NCBI GenBank assembly: GCA_965660355.1
Contig: CBFHZN010000003.1
Coordinates: 50,849 to 114,848 of the forward strand
Direction of reading: 5' to 3'
DNA from: CAJXVY01 sp965660355
GTDB lineage: Bacteria > Actinomycetota > Actinomycetes > Actinomycetales > Microbacteriaceae
DNA length: 64,000 bases
Part shown: positions 1 to 9,276 of the stretch, one piece after another
Numbering within the stretch: position 1 is the stretch's first letter
Layout: every line of letters starts with the position of its first letter
The notes under the pieces: model-generated
Seen by the model: the letters and a program-made list of their open reading frames with translations, nothing else
What the model was told of the DNA's origin: nothing
The model's database searches: none
Position numbers and translations under genes: made by a program

Positions 1-442
1 TTGAACTATAATAAGCAGTGAAATACTTATCTCCTTTGAATATATGTTTTTCAGTTGATTGTGCGTTCAAACGCTGCTCCCTTGTGATGACTTCGGCAAC
101 GTCAATTAGATTATCACTAATTAAAACTTCATTCAGCCATTCAATGGGTATTAACATCCGAATTGACTTGCTGTCAATTAACCAGTTTTGATTCTCTTCC
201 TCAACTATAAAGTCAGTCAACTTTTCTTCGGCTAATTTAGCAAGACATTCATCGTGAATAGATACTGTTTCGAAGAACTTGTCCGCTATCTGAAAGGTTG
301 TGAACTTGTGAACTTCCGTTTTACTTGGCTCAATGTTATCAGACGCTAAATCGAACACATCGAATCCAACGTGATTGTTACTTGTGTTAATCTTAGTGAT
401 TATGACTTTTTGACCTGTTGTTTTATTGTATAAATTTTTCAT
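1..442 (-). CDS. Partial protein of unknown function, cut by the left edge
   Basis: The gene starts with ATG at 442 and stays open through position 1, so 147 codons of the N-terminal part are visible. The protein begins MKNLYNKTTGQKVIITKI and is a mix of charged and aromatic residues with no signal peptide, membrane segment or domain that I recognise. It starts 11 bases after the stop of the tail fibre gene and is read in the same direction, so it is probably the next gene of the same operon. A fibre-assembly helper would fit the position, but nothing in the sequence shows it. Confidence 0.7.
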   Translation of the reverse strand, partial: MKNLYNKTTGQKVIITKINTSNNHVGFDVFDLASDNIEPSKTEVHKFTTFQIADKFFETVSIHDECLAKLAEEKLTDFIVEEENQNWLIDSKSIRMLIPIEWLNEVLISDNLIDVAEVITREQRLNAQSTEKHIFKGDKYFTAYYSS

Positions 443-453
443 TTTCTTTTATA

Positions 454-2721
454 TTAATTTTCATACACATCCCATTCTCTAGTAGTCAGAGAGTCGTCTG
501 TCGCTGATGTTGTGTATTGCAGGTTTCTTACTACTGTATTGTTTGAATTTACTGTATTTTCAAAAGTTGTAGTTTTGCAGTCTGTGAAAGTGTTGTTGTT
601 GCCTGAATTTGTAATGCCTGAATTGAAAATTGTGTTTTTAATATTACTAAAAGGATAATTAGAAAAATTAACAGGTTGGTTAAATATACATTTATCGACA
701 ATAAATAGGTTTTCTCCTGCATTAGTACTAGCTGTGACGAAACTAGTCGTTATATTAAAAACACAATTTTCAATAATTATTTCATCATTCCCGTTGAAAC
801 TAGTTATTATATTAGGTTGAGCAGTAATTGTAGAATTTCTTAATTTAAATTTTCTACTATTATTAGGTCTATTAGTCAGACCTTTAAAAATTCCTCCATT
901 ATAGCTGCCGCCGTTAAATACAAGAAACTCTCCTTCTACATTTGCATAATAATCACTTTCATGGTTTATTTCTATATTACCAGATAAAATATTAATACTT
1001 TTAATAACTTTAGCTCTTATTCGTGTATCTCCTCCGTCTATTGTAAGACCATCAATAACAAAACTATTCGTTCCTATTCCTTCTATACATCTTTCTGTAT
1101 TATTAGTAACTTTCATATAGCAATTACTAATATAAGCTTGTTGGCTTTGGTTGTATGTACCTATAAATCTTGTAGCATTGATATTTCCTGTAGAAACAAA
1201 ATAAGAATTTTTAATTATGAGACTAGACCTAGATAAATTATTAGTAGTGTTAATGAGATAACAATTAGCTGTGTTAATTTGGCTATTTAGGTTGCAATTA
1301 TCAAAAACTAAATTGATCTCACCAGTAATTCCTGGATTATGTAGTAAATTTGCGCCATTATTTCCTGGTGTATTGCTAGAGCCTATAATGTTACAACATC
1401 TAAATTCAACTTTTATAAATTTTTCGTTGTTATTATATGGTCCTGCTTCAATTTGATTAGTACCTAAATTAATAGCATCTCCGTTACCTATTAAAAGAAA
1501 CTCATTTTGGATAGAAGTGCTTTGCGTTTCAGTAATTTCTCCAACTTGTTTTAAGATGTATTTGCCATCAGCTACTGCTGCTTGAATAGACGTGTAATCT
1601 GCACCCGTTGTGCCTACTGTTGGAGGTACTATTCCTGTTAGTTGTGATCCATCTCCTTGAAAGGAGCCTGTAAAAGAACCAGAGAATGAACCCGTGTTGT
1701 GTGTTTGTTTGAATTCATCTAAATCAAAGTACACTGTACGATTTTCTGGTCTTACATACAAGACACCTTGAGTAGGTGAATTTGACGCATTTAATACCTT
1801 CCCTATACGAATTGCTTTTATTGGGGGTGTTGGGATTATTGTGGTTGCTGATCCAGATACTGTTGAGGATAAATATAATTGATCATCTGTGTTAAATGAT
1901 GTTAAATTTAGACCACGAGCTACACCATTCAACATGATGGCTCCAAAATTATTTACCCCTATATCTTGTAATACAACTCCAATAAAACATGAACAATCTG
2001 CACCAGAGGTTGCTATGGCTCTTTTTACACGAGGGGTTTGTCCTGTAGTGGTTGAGGTGAAATCAACTATGGTGCCTTTGGTTAAAGTAACAGTATCGGC
2101 ATTTCTTACACGAGCATACAAGGTTTGTCCCAACTCAATTGGGACATCATTTTCTATGTAAAATGTAAATCGACCATCATCAAATGAATATCCTAAATCA
2201 CCTTGTGTTCCTGTGAATGTGCCTTGTTGGGTAAATGATATTCTATCGGTTTGTAAAGAACCACTTAATAATATTGCTTGTACTGTGTTTGTTACATCAA
2301 TGCTCCCACTAACTGAAAGTGATCCTGTTATCTCAACATCACTATCACGTGTAATGGGATTAGAGCCTGACCATTTGGATGATATTAGGCCAGTTAACTG
2401 TGAACCATCCCCAATAAAACTACCTGTAAATGATCCGGTGTTATATATTTGTGTAAATGTTTCAAAGCTACCAGATAAAATATCTATACTAGAGCTGTTT
2501 GCAAGTATTCGTGTGTCAAATGATGAGCTATCCTGTACATATGAGGATGTAAAATCATTAAATACTGTTAAAGGTGTATAGCTACCAGAGGCAGATGTTT
2601 GAGTTAAATATCCAACATCATTTACTAAAAGAGATATAAGGTTCCCCTCAAACAAAACTCCTTTAAATTTGGAGTTTTGCCATAAGTTATTATAGGTTCG
2701 TTTGGGGGTTTGTTCTGCCAT
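454..2721 (-). CDS. Tail fibre protein with beta-helical tip
   Basis: This 755-residue protein looks like a receptor-contacting tail fibre. Residues about 95-112 and 340-365 carry the GSFTGSF.GDGSQLTG repeat that is common in fibre proteins of marine T4-like phages. Between them (about 170-335) is a beta-rich module with RVRNADTVTLTKGTIV. Residues about 380-740 are rich in Asn, Ile, Thr and Gly with short periodic N-I-x-x-x-N strands, as in a right-handed beta-helix. There is no catalytic motif. The gene closes the neck/fibre operon together with the two adhesin cassettes at 3.5-7.6 kb. Family membership is a recollection of repeat style, not a search result; the fibre call itself is fairly secure. 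Confidence 0.8.
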   Translation of the reverse strand: MAEQTPKRTYNNLWQNSKFKGVLFEGNLISLLVNDVGYLTQTSASGSYTPLTVFNDFTSSYVQDSSSFDTRILANSSSIDILSGSFETFTQIYNTGSFTGSFIGDGSQLTGLISSKWSGSNPITRDSDVEITGSLSVSGSIDVTNTVQAILLSGSLQTDRISFTQQGTFTGTQGDLGYSFDDGRFTFYIENDVPIELGQTLYARVRNADTVTLTKGTIVDFTSTTTGQTPRVKRAIATSGADCSCFIGVVLQDIGVNNFGAIMLNGVARGLNLTSFNTDDQLYLSSTVSGSATTIIPTPPIKAIRIGKVLNASNSPTQGVLYVRPENRTVYFDLDEFKQTHNTGSFSGSFTGSFQGDGSQLTGIVPPTVGTTGADYTSIQAAVADGKYILKQVGEITETQSTSIQNEFLLIGNGDAINLGTNQIEAGPYNNNEKFIKVEFRCCNIIGSSNTPGNNGANLLHNPGITGEINLVFDNCNLNSQINTANCYLINTTNNLSRSSLIIKNSYFVSTGNINATRFIGTYNQSQQAYISNCYMKVTNNTERCIEGIGTNSFVIDGLTIDGGDTRIRAKVIKSINILSGNIEINHESDYYANVEGEFLVFNGGSYNGGIFKGLTNRPNNSRKFKLRNSTITAQPNIITSFNGNDEIIIENCVFNITTSFVTASTNAGENLFIVDKCIFNQPVNFSNYPFSNIKNTIFNSGITNSGNNNTFTDCKTTTFENTVNSNNTVVRNLQYTTSATDDSLTTREWDVYEN

Positions 2722-2742
2722 CTATATTAAAAATGAGTTTGA

Positions 2743-2835
2743 TTATATGGTGTTTTCTTGATAGGTATTAAAATCATTACCTATTTCAATCTTGGTTAAT
2801 GTATCAATAATTTTGGTTTCTTTTGTTTCTAACAT
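2743..2835 (-). CDS. Possible 30-residue peptide
   Basis: A short frame starts with ATG at 2835 and encodes MLETKETKIIDTLTKIEIGN followed by ten more residues. It lies in the 148-base gap between the fibre gene and the signal-peptide protein. A second tiny frame (2829-2873, 14 codons) overlaps the stop of the 2870 gene as ATGA and its TAG overlaps the ATG of this one, so the frames could be translationally coupled. Composition is compatible with coding but the length gives little proof. Confidence 0.3.
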   Translation of the reverse strand: MLETKETKIIDTLTKIEIGNDFNTYQENTI

Positions 2836-2869
2836 CCCACTATTACTGTATATACGTCCATGTTTTCTT

Positions 2870-3454
2870 TCATAGTTTAAACTTTTCTTCAAAATATTTA
2901 TGTTTTCCTTTTTTCTTGTCTCGTTTGTTTTTTACAATCATTTGAATTGTGTAGCTAATTGATTTAATTGAAAAATTAAGTGGTTGAGGTCTATAATTAT
3001 CTATTAAAATAAACCGAAAAACTTCTGAAAGAAAAGCAGAACCAGAACCAAAAAACATAGCAGGAACAACGTATGAGTCACGTTTTCCGTGCCTTGACAT
3101 TTTAAGCATCAAATCAGACATTTTGTAAGTCAAAGCAGTTCCGAATGTCCCTTCAGCTACTCCGTAATATGACCATGCTATGTCTTGGTAGGAGAAAAGT
3201 CCATTTTGTTTAAAATTGTAGTCGTATATTTCTTTTCCTACAATTGGTAAAGTTGATGCTACTGTTGTCCTTAATGCTGCACGCCAATAATTAACGTTGT
3301 TGTCAATCATATAAGTAGTGCCAAACACACCCATTCCAAAGCCAACTAACTCATGCTTTTGTTTATCTTTACCATAACTCCAAGAGTCTTTTAAACCCTC
3401 CTGAGCGTTAACTGTTGTAGATAAAATTGCGATAATAAAAATTAACTTTTTCAT
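2870..3454 (-). CDS. Exported YfiM/DUF2279-like protein
   Basis: The 194-residue protein starts best at ATG 3454: MKKLIFIIAILSTTVNAQ is a clear signal peptide with an A-Q cleavage site, and an early-type promoter (3479-3489) lies just upstream. A longer TTG start at 3481 would put extra residues before the signal peptide and overlap that promoter. After cleavage the chain has GKDKQKHELVGFG, IVGKEIYDY and FSYQDIAWSYYG, which resemble the DKxxH-type YfiM/DUF2279 family of periplasmic or outer-membrane proteins. The C-terminal 25 residues are very basic. It may act in the host envelope, for example in lysis or superinfection exclusion; that is inference. Confidence 0.6.
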   Translation of the reverse strand: MKKLIFIIAILSTTVNAQEGLKDSWSYGKDKQKHELVGFGMGVFGTTYMIDNNVNYWRAALRTTVASTLPIVGKEIYDYNFKQNGLFSYQDIAWSYYGVAEGTFGTALTYKMSDLMLKMSRHGKRDSYVVPAMFFGSGSAFLSEVFRFILIDNYRPQPLNFSIKSISYTIQMIVKNKRDKKKGKHKYFEEKFKL

Positions 3455-3478
3455 AATTATTTGTTTTAAGTTTGGGGA

Positions 3479-3489
3479 CAATATACGAA
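3479..3489 (-). promoter_or_regulatory. Early-type promoter motif TTCGTATATTG
   Basis: The minus strand reads TTCGTATATTG 25 bases before the ATG at 3454. It matches the core of the repeated early motif, with G in place of the final A, and supports the shorter start of the exported protein. Function is inferred from repetition. Confidence 0.45.
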
Positions 3490-3491
3490 AA

Positions 3492-3677
3492 TTAAGTTAA
3501 TTCCTCGTTTTGCTCTTTCCAATCTAAGTACTTTTGCGGAGGTGTTTCTGCGTAAAAATACCCGTCACGTTCAAAATCGTGGTTATCTTCATCCATTATT
3601 TGACCGTCGGGAAATATCAACTTTGATACATTTTCCCACGTTCCGTCTTCTTTCTCTCTGTATATTTTCTTTTCCAT
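3492..3677 (-). CDS. Small adhesin-linked protein, copy 1
   Basis: This 61-residue protein is a clear paralogue of the product at 5159-5353: both share IYR..E.G.W.N..K..FPDGQIMDE, then NHDF.RDG and a PP..Y..W near the end. Each copy sits directly after an adhesin-type gene (here 1 base after the stop at 3679). That fixed pairing recalls small fibre-assembly chaperones or fibre-tip caps, although the sequence is not recognisably a known Tfa family. The protein is acidic and has no membrane segment. Confidence 0.75.
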   Translation of the reverse strand: MEKKIYREKEDGTWENVSKLIFPDGQIMDEDNHDFERDGYFYAETPPQKYLDWKEQNEELT

Positions 3678-3678
3678 A

Positions 3679-5169
3679 TTATGCGTATGCTATTGTGTAT
3701 CCCTTACCAGTTGCTATTCCTGTTGGCTCGCCACTTGTGAAAGCTGGCAGTGTTATTGTTTGCGCTCCTGATGCTGTACCAAGTGAATCGAATAAATCTT
3801 GCAAGTTTTGCCCTGTGATTTGAGTCTCTTTAATATCAAAACCCACTGTGATACCTGTTAATAATAATCTTTTCAGTGAAAAACAATCTGTGAACGCTGC
3901 AAATGTGTTTGTCACTCCTGACATATCGCCCAAAAATTCTATTTTTCTAACGCTTTCACACCTATTAAATGTCGTGCTAAGCCTAGTTAATGATGATCCT
4001 ACTGTTATCGTTCCTATTTCAGTTAGTACTTTATTTCCTATAAACATCTGAAGCAAATCAGTTGCCATTGGAGCGTATATATTACCCACTTTTCTAATTC
4101 TGCTATTTCTGAACATCTGATTAAGGTTGCCTGAGTTTACATTAGAAAAAGTTAGATTTCCTATTTCACTTATAGCTGATGTATCAAAGGCACGACCTCC
4201 TGCTGTTTGGTCTGAATTTATATTTATAGGATTCCCGTTTAAATCTCTAACATTTCCCAAAGCTGTAAAGGCATCTATTAAACTGCCCATTGGATAAGTA
4301 GAGGAATCGTAATCAAAAATACGTAAATTTGACATACCTTGATTTACAGCGTTAAACTGACCTATATCCCCCGTAATAACTAAACGCTCCAATAATCTAC
4401 ATTTATATCTTGCCGTAACTGATGGTTGAAATACTAATCCGCTTATGCCTGTTGTGTCTAATCTAATATCTAGCCAGTTCTGAGTTCTTTCATTAACCCC
4501 TGTCGTTGGGCTTGTTATTTCTGAAATAAATAATTGAGTAATATTACTAGGTAAATCAATTTGAACGATAACCATTTTGTAATTAAAACCATTACCGTCA
4601 ACTAAAACAGGGCTTGTTATTGTTGCATAGTCGTAAACGTGGTTTTCTGTTCCTGTGCTTGTGACCGTTGTGCCGTCACCCCAATCAATTAAACTTGCTG
4701 TGCCGTTCTTATTAATAGCGACTGCATTAAATCCATTCTCATAAACCGCAAACAAACCATAAAAAACATTATCCCCAGCCGTTACCGTTGGCATATCTAA
4801 CCAATCTGGATTTCTTGTCCACCATCCTTGATCTGGTGTTATATCCAAATTAACATCATCCCCACTAACACTATCAACTGTTATTGCGTTACCGTCAGCG
4901 TCTAGTAGATTAAAGTTCTTTGAACCGCCTGAAGGAATTGAAGCAGTTACTTCGTTGGTGTTGATTGTTGCTGTGGCGGCAGGCGCTGCAATTTCCAAAT
5001 CATTACCTGCCAGCGTGTTGTTTGTAGCTATTGGATTTCCATCTGTATCTACAGTCGAAACACTTAAAGTATCGCCACTCGCAACCGTACCTAGGTTGGT
5101 GGAGTTGACGTCTATTGTTACTTTAGGACATTTTAACTTCCTTATAGTTATAGTTTTATTAGAACTCAT
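3679..5169 (-). CDS. Adhesin-type structural protein, BspA/PKD-like
   Basis: The 496-residue protein has an N-terminal part of short beta-strand repeats (about 15-110, rich in Thr, Val, Asp, Gly) and a C-terminal module (about 114-496) that starts WWTRNPDWLDMPT. The module contains a PKD-like IDWGDGT, then a run of strands resembling BspA-type leucine-rich repeats, and ends TGIATGKGYTIAYA. The same module forms the C-terminal half of the 5346-7607 protein. Such modules bind host surface glycans or proteins in Bacteroidota-associated proteins, so receptor binding is the likely role. It has a four-base overlap-type junction with the small ORF upstream (5159-5353) and is followed at once by the second small ORF. 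Confidence 0.7.
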   Translation of the reverse strand: MSSNKTITIRKLKCPKVTIDVNSTNLGTVASGDTLSVSTVDTDGNPIATNNTLAGNDLEIAAPAATATINTNEVTASIPSGGSKNFNLLDADGNAITVDSVSGDDVNLDITPDQGWWTRNPDWLDMPTVTAGDNVFYGLFAVYENGFNAVAINKNGTASLIDWGDGTTVTSTGTENHVYDYATITSPVLVDGNGFNYKMVIVQIDLPSNITQLFISEITSPTTGVNERTQNWLDIRLDTTGISGLVFQPSVTARYKCRLLERLVITGDIGQFNAVNQGMSNLRIFDYDSSTYPMGSLIDAFTALGNVRDLNGNPININSDQTAGGRAFDTSAISEIGNLTFSNVNSGNLNQMFRNSRIRKVGNIYAPMATDLLQMFIGNKVLTEIGTITVGSSLTRLSTTFNRCESVRKIEFLGDMSGVTNTFAAFTDCFSLKRLLLTGITVGFDIKETQITGQNLQDLFDSLGTASGAQTITLPAFTSGEPTGIATGKGYTIAYA

Positions 5170-5353
5170 AATTTTCTATATTTTCTTGATTTTCCAACCA
5201 TTCAGTATATTCCGTTGGTGGCTCTTCTGACCAAAAGAAACCATCTCTTGCAAAGTCGTGGTTATTTTCATCCATGATTTGACCATCAGGAAACACAACT
5301 TTTGTATAATTTCCCCAATTTCCGTGTTCGTCTATTCTGTATATTTTATGCAT
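5159..5353 (-). CDS. Small adhesin-linked protein, copy 2
   Basis: This 64-residue protein is the paralogue of 3492-3677, with the shared core FPDGQIMDE.NHDF.RDG and an aromatic, Pro-rich tail (EEPPTEYTEWLE). It overlaps the end of the preceding adhesin gene by 8 bases and overlaps the start of the next adhesin gene by 11, which implies coupled translation. It is a candidate dedicated chaperone or tip cap for the adhesin module encoded just upstream in transcription. Confidence 0.75.
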   Translation of the reverse strand: MHKIYRIDEHGNWGNYTKVVFPDGQIMDENNHDFARDGFFWSEEPPTEYTEWLENQENIENYEF

Positions 5354-7607
5354 ATGCTATTGTATATCCTTTTCCTGTTGCTATTCCTGTTGGCTCTCCA
5401 CTTGTAAAGTTAGGTAGTGTTATTGTTTGTGTTCCATTTGCTATACCAATTGAATCAAATAAATCTTGTAAGTTTTGTCCTGTGATTTGTGACCATCTTA
5501 TGTCGAAGCCTACTGTAATGTTGGGGAGGATTAAGCGTCTTAGGGAGTTACACTCTTGAAATGTTTGGTTAGTATTATTTACCCCCGACATATCTCCTGC
5601 AAAAATAATTTCTTTTAAACTAAACGCTCTAAAAAATGCTAGGGATAAATTTAAAAGAGACACTCCAACTGTAATTGTGCCTATTGAATATAATTTATAA
5701 CAGAAATAGAAAGCCCCGTCTAATTGAGTTGCACTTGGAATGTTAATATCACCTATTTCTTGAATATTACTATTTATGAAAAACATTCTTCTTTGACTTT
5801 CACCTAATAAATCAGTGATATTTCCTACTTTAGAAATTAAAGTTTCTTGAAATGCAAACTGCTGACCAGATGAAGGTCCTGATATTGTTTGAGCATTAAT
5901 ACTTACAGGTGTGCCATTTGCGTCTGCCCTAAAATCATTAAAAGAACCAAACTCAGTCCTTATCTGATTAAACCAATTATAATCTACAACTTTTAAATTA
6001 GGGCATAATTTTGCATTACGCAACCTTACTAAATCCCCTATAATATTTATTCGCTCCAAATAATTCATCCTATATTGATTATTATTCGATGCATCAAAAC
6101 TCAAGTTAAAAATTCTTGTACTGCTAATAGCTACATCCAACCAATTTTGAGGTCTTAAATTTGTTCCTGTTGTGGGTGTTGTGGTTCTATCTATTTGAAC
6201 TAGAAGAGTAGTACTATCAAAGTCAAACTCAACCATCACTTGCTTATAATTCCTACCATCGTCTGAAACTAATACAGCACCCGAAATAGTTGAATAGTCG
6301 TAAACATGGTTGTACGTTTGATTTGCACCACTTCCTGAATCAGTCGCACCATCGCCCCAATCAATAGAATGATTGCCACCACTCAATAAGATAGCCACCG
6401 CATTAAAATCATCCTCAAAAACCGCATACAACCCCGCAAACTTGTTATCCCCCTCGTTTATAGTTGGCATTGGTAACCATCCCTCAGGACGTTCCCACCA
6501 AACTTTAGGGCAAAAACTTTCCAACTCTATAACTTGATCTGACATTGCTGGGAAAGTGAGGGTATCTAATACATTACCATCCTCATCTTCAATAACATAG
6601 TTAATATCGTTAAGTTCTCCAGTTGCTCCTGAGAATATAGATTGACTGAATGAGTTGTCTGAGTTAATTACGGTTGCTGGGCGACATACTGGGGCAGGTA
6701 AGGGAGGGGTTGAGGGTGGTGTTGGAGAGAGGTTATCAATTTCTACACCAAATGTTAATTTTGATTTACTGTTGTATTTTTTAATGGAGTTTAAATCCTT
6801 TTGCACCACATCAGGAACTATATATCCATTTATCTTTAAGGTAAATGTACTTCGTACTACTCTGTTTGTCCCTTGATTTAACTCATTGGTTGTAGCAAAT
6901 GAATCAATGCGTGCTTTAAACTTAAAACGTTCAGGATCGCCCCAGTATGAATCAGATGCATAATTAATTGATTCAACGATTTTATTCAGTTGTTCCACAT
7001 AGTATGTTTGCACTATGAAGCTATATGTTAATGTAACATAATCAGGAACAACATTTGCTATAAATTGCTTATTGGGAACTCTATTATTTAAAACATCAAA
7101 ATTGGAATATGAATTCTTTTTATTATATGCTGTTTGCCAAAAAGTATATAAATGAGGATCATTAGCATCTAACTTTCTTGTAATGCTTCTATTTTTGGTG
7201 ATATCATCCCTCTTGAATACCGCGATAGGCATCATCAATTTCCCATTTTTATCCCTTATGATACCATCTTTTTGAATTGCTTTAAAACGCTCAGGAGAAC
7301 CATATACCAAAGGTACTGGGATTCTTTCCCCATTTTGAATTACAAATGGTTTTATAACATTTTCAAAATAGTATAGTACTGCCTCATCAACATCTTGCAG
7401 ATTAACCGAAAATGGTTTATGAGTATCCCCTGTATGGGATAATTTTTCTGCTCTATTGTGGTCTACTCCCTTTTGTGATTTGGGTGTAAATTGTCTAAAA
7501 TCTATAGAAGGATCAACACCCTCTCCGGTTTCCGGATTTGAGTAAGGGTTTATCAAATTATTTGATATTTCCTTTTGAGATTTTGGTGTTGGTTTTTTAT
7601 TTGCCAT
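5346..7607 (-). CDS. gp15-like tail terminator fused to adhesin module
   Basis: The first 290 residues resemble gp15-type proximal sheath-stabilising proteins of marine T4-like phages: VYGSPERFKAIQKDGIIRDK, VLNNRVPNKQF, DSYWGDPERFKFKARID. A proline-rich linker follows (about 291-305, PTPPSTPPLPAP). Residues about 310-753 are a surface-binding part with WWERPEGW at 367, PKD-like IDWGDGA, BspA-type repeats and the same ITGQNLQDLFDS...GYTIAYA ending as the 496-residue protein. T4 gp15 is much shorter (272 residues) and has no such extension. Position next to the gp14- and gp13-like genes supports the neck role. The fusion would place a host-binding domain at the tail-head junction. The gp15 call rests on recalled homologues. 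Confidence 0.7.
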   Translation of the reverse strand: MANKKPTPKSQKEISNNLINPYSNPETGEGVDPSIDFRQFTPKSQKGVDHNRAEKLSHTGDTHKPFSVNLQDVDEAVLYYFENVIKPFVIQNGERIPVPLVYGSPERFKAIQKDGIIRDKNGKLMMPIAVFKRDDITKNRSITRKLDANDPHLYTFWQTAYNKKNSYSNFDVLNNRVPNKQFIANVVPDYVTLTYSFIVQTYYVEQLNKIVESINYASDSYWGDPERFKFKARIDSFATTNELNQGTNRVVRSTFTLKINGYIVPDVVQKDLNSIKKYNSKSKLTFGVEIDNLSPTPPSTPPLPAPVCRPATVINSDNSFSQSIFSGATGELNDINYVIEDEDGNVLDTLTFPAMSDQVIELESFCPKVWWERPEGWLPMPTINEGDNKFAGLYAVFEDDFNAVAILLSGGNHSIDWGDGATDSGSGANQTYNHVYDYSTISGAVLVSDDGRNYKQVMVEFDFDSTTLLVQIDRTTTPTTGTNLRPQNWLDVAISSTRIFNLSFDASNNNQYRMNYLERINIIGDLVRLRNAKLCPNLKVVDYNWFNQIRTEFGSFNDFRADANGTPVSINAQTISGPSSGQQFAFQETLISKVGNITDLLGESQRRMFFINSNIQEIGDINIPSATQLDGAFYFCYKLYSIGTITVGVSLLNLSLAFFRAFSLKEIIFAGDMSGVNNTNQTFQECNSLRRLILPNITVGFDIRWSQITGQNLQDLFDSIGIANGTQTITLPNFTSGEPTGIATGKGYTIAYA

Positions 7608-8119
7608 TATAATCTTTCTCTAGTGATTTGTACTTTATCCGCAGGAACATAAATAGTTTTACAAATTATAGATACACTTGTACCAAAACCATCTAATCCT
7701 GGATTTAATGGGTTGGGTTCATATGGGAATGCAGGGTTTTTACCAGCAAAGAATTGGTTAGCATTTGTGGATTCTACCTCATAATATCCTTCATTATACA
7801 TTATGATATCTCCTACCTCAGGTACTAATTGTGCATCAACTAAATCATCCCTAAAGAATTTATATGTTATACCCCATTGAAAATCAACCCCATTTAAATC
7901 ATCAGTTGGGAATTCTTGTGCATCTCTTTGTATTAAAGCATTTAATATAACGGGCTCAAAGTAATGTCTTGCTCCAGAGGCTTCCCCATACATGTTTACT
8001 TTAGTTTCATTTAATTTTAACTTATAGTATACACATTGTTGGGTGATTATATCCCACATCAACTCACGGTTGATTCCTCTAAATAATGAGATGTCGCGTT
8101 TTCCGCCAAAGAGAGCCAT
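7607..8119 (-). CDS. Neck protein, gp14-like
   Basis: This 170-residue protein lies between the gp13-like and gp15-like genes, the T4 neck order 13-14-15. It begins MALFGGKRDISLFRGINREL and contains YGEASGARHYFEPV and a compact beta-rich middle (EVGDIIMYNEGYYEVEST), a pattern I associate with head-completion/neck proteins of marine T4-like phages. It should join the portal vertex to the tail. Start and stop codons overlap the neighbours by one base (TAATG), typical of a structural operon. No enzymatic motif is seen. Confidence 0.65.
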   Translation of the reverse strand: MALFGGKRDISLFRGINRELMWDIITQQCVYYKLKLNETKVNMYGEASGARHYFEPVILNALIQRDAQEFPTDDLNGVDFQWGITYKFFRDDLVDAQLVPEVGDIIMYNEGYYEVESTNANQFFAGKNPAFPYEPNPLNPGLDGFGTSVSIICKTIYVPADKVQITRERL

Positions 8120-8120
8120 A

Positions 8121-9272
8121 TTATCCTACGTAAATTGTCATTGGGACTTGTCCTAAAGATTTATTTTGAGCATCTCCTTCAGCTGCTTTTTTTTCAAGTA
8201 GCCCCTTTCTAGAAGTCTCATCAAAATATTTCCTTAATCTTTCTATTAAAGCTGTTTTTTCTGTAGTAGCAGCCGATATTAAATCCCCCTGATTTAAAGT
8301 TATTTCTGAATCAGGGATTGGGATGTTTTGATATTTACCTCTAACGTATCCTAATATTTCCTTAGCTATGGCCAATCCGTACTCAAATATCCATTGTCTA
8401 CCAATGGAATTAATGCGTGAATATTGGGGGTTAATATAAGGAACATTAGAAACGTTGGTTATTATATCTTGACCGTTTCTATCAATGTAAGGTTGGTTTG
8501 TTTCGTTTAATTTTACATAATGAAAATTTAAAGTATGTATACGATTTGTTTGTGGGATAGGGAATATCCTTAATTGGTTATTTACTAACTCAAATGAATA
8601 TTGTGATTTACGAATTTGATCGTTAAATTCAATAGCCTGTATTTTTGCTATATCATAACTAATAGGCATCATCATAAAGTTAATAGCAGGGGAGAATGAT
8701 CCCCATCCAAAACTATCCATTAATCCCATCATACCCGTACCTGTACCGGCATATGGGTCAAAATAACGAGTAATGGGAGGTGGTGCTTCATAAAATACTC
8801 TTTTAATCTCTATTCTACCTTGTATTCCATTATCTAATGCCCACTGATTCATATCATAATTCTGTTGACGTGAGTTTAAAGCGATTGACCCTGTGTGGTA
8901 TGTTACTGTACCACCAACCCCTGCTTCTGTTCCATATTGGTTTGATAAACGAACTATCTCTGATAGATTTTCATTTACTAACTCATTATTTGCGGGTGAT
9001 ATAGTTTGAGAGGCTCCCTGGAAGCTTAGTAGGTTATCAGCAATTTGTGAAGCATATAGTTCATTACCATAGGTAGTGGTAGCTTCTTCAAGAGCAGTAT
9101 AAAAGTTTATATCCTGTAATTCTATATCTACTAAAGGATATCCTAATCTTTGAGAAGCAAATCTCGCAAATTTATCAGCATCTTGTTGAAATTGTAATTC
9201 GTTATCATAAAACCCAAATGGAGTATTTCCAGGGGTAAATGAACTTGAACCCGGCCAAATTGGAATGTTCAT
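8121..9272 (-). CDS. Neck/head-completion protein, gp13-like
   Basis: The 383-residue protein has an N-terminal helical region (FARFASQRLGYPLVDIELQD) that resembles the first helix and 'YP.V.VEL' motif of gp13-type head-to-tail connectors. The remainder is mixed alpha/beta and contains a Gly/Met-rich loop (DPYAGTGTGMMGLMDSFGWG). T4 gp13 is 309 residues, so this version is longer. It is the first of three neck-type genes downstream of the capsid genes. The assignment rests mainly on order plus the N-terminal motif. Confidence 0.6.
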   Translation of the reverse strand: MNIPIWPGSSSFTPGNTPFGFYDNELQFQQDADKFARFASQRLGYPLVDIELQDINFYTALEEATTTYGNELYASQIADNLLSFQGASQTISPANNELVNENLSEIVRLSNQYGTEAGVGGTVTYHTGSIALNSRQQNYDMNQWALDNGIQGRIEIKRVFYEAPPPITRYFDPYAGTGTGMMGLMDSFGWGSFSPAINFMMMPISYDIAKIQAIEFNDQIRKSQYSFELVNNQLRIFPIPQTNRIHTLNFHYVKLNETNQPYIDRNGQDIITNVSNVPYINPQYSRINSIGRQWIFEYGLAIAKEILGYVRGKYQNIPIPDSEITLNQGDLISAATTEKTALIERLRKYFDETSRKGLLEKKAAEGDAQNKSLGQVPMTIYVG

Positions 9273-9276
9273 ATTG

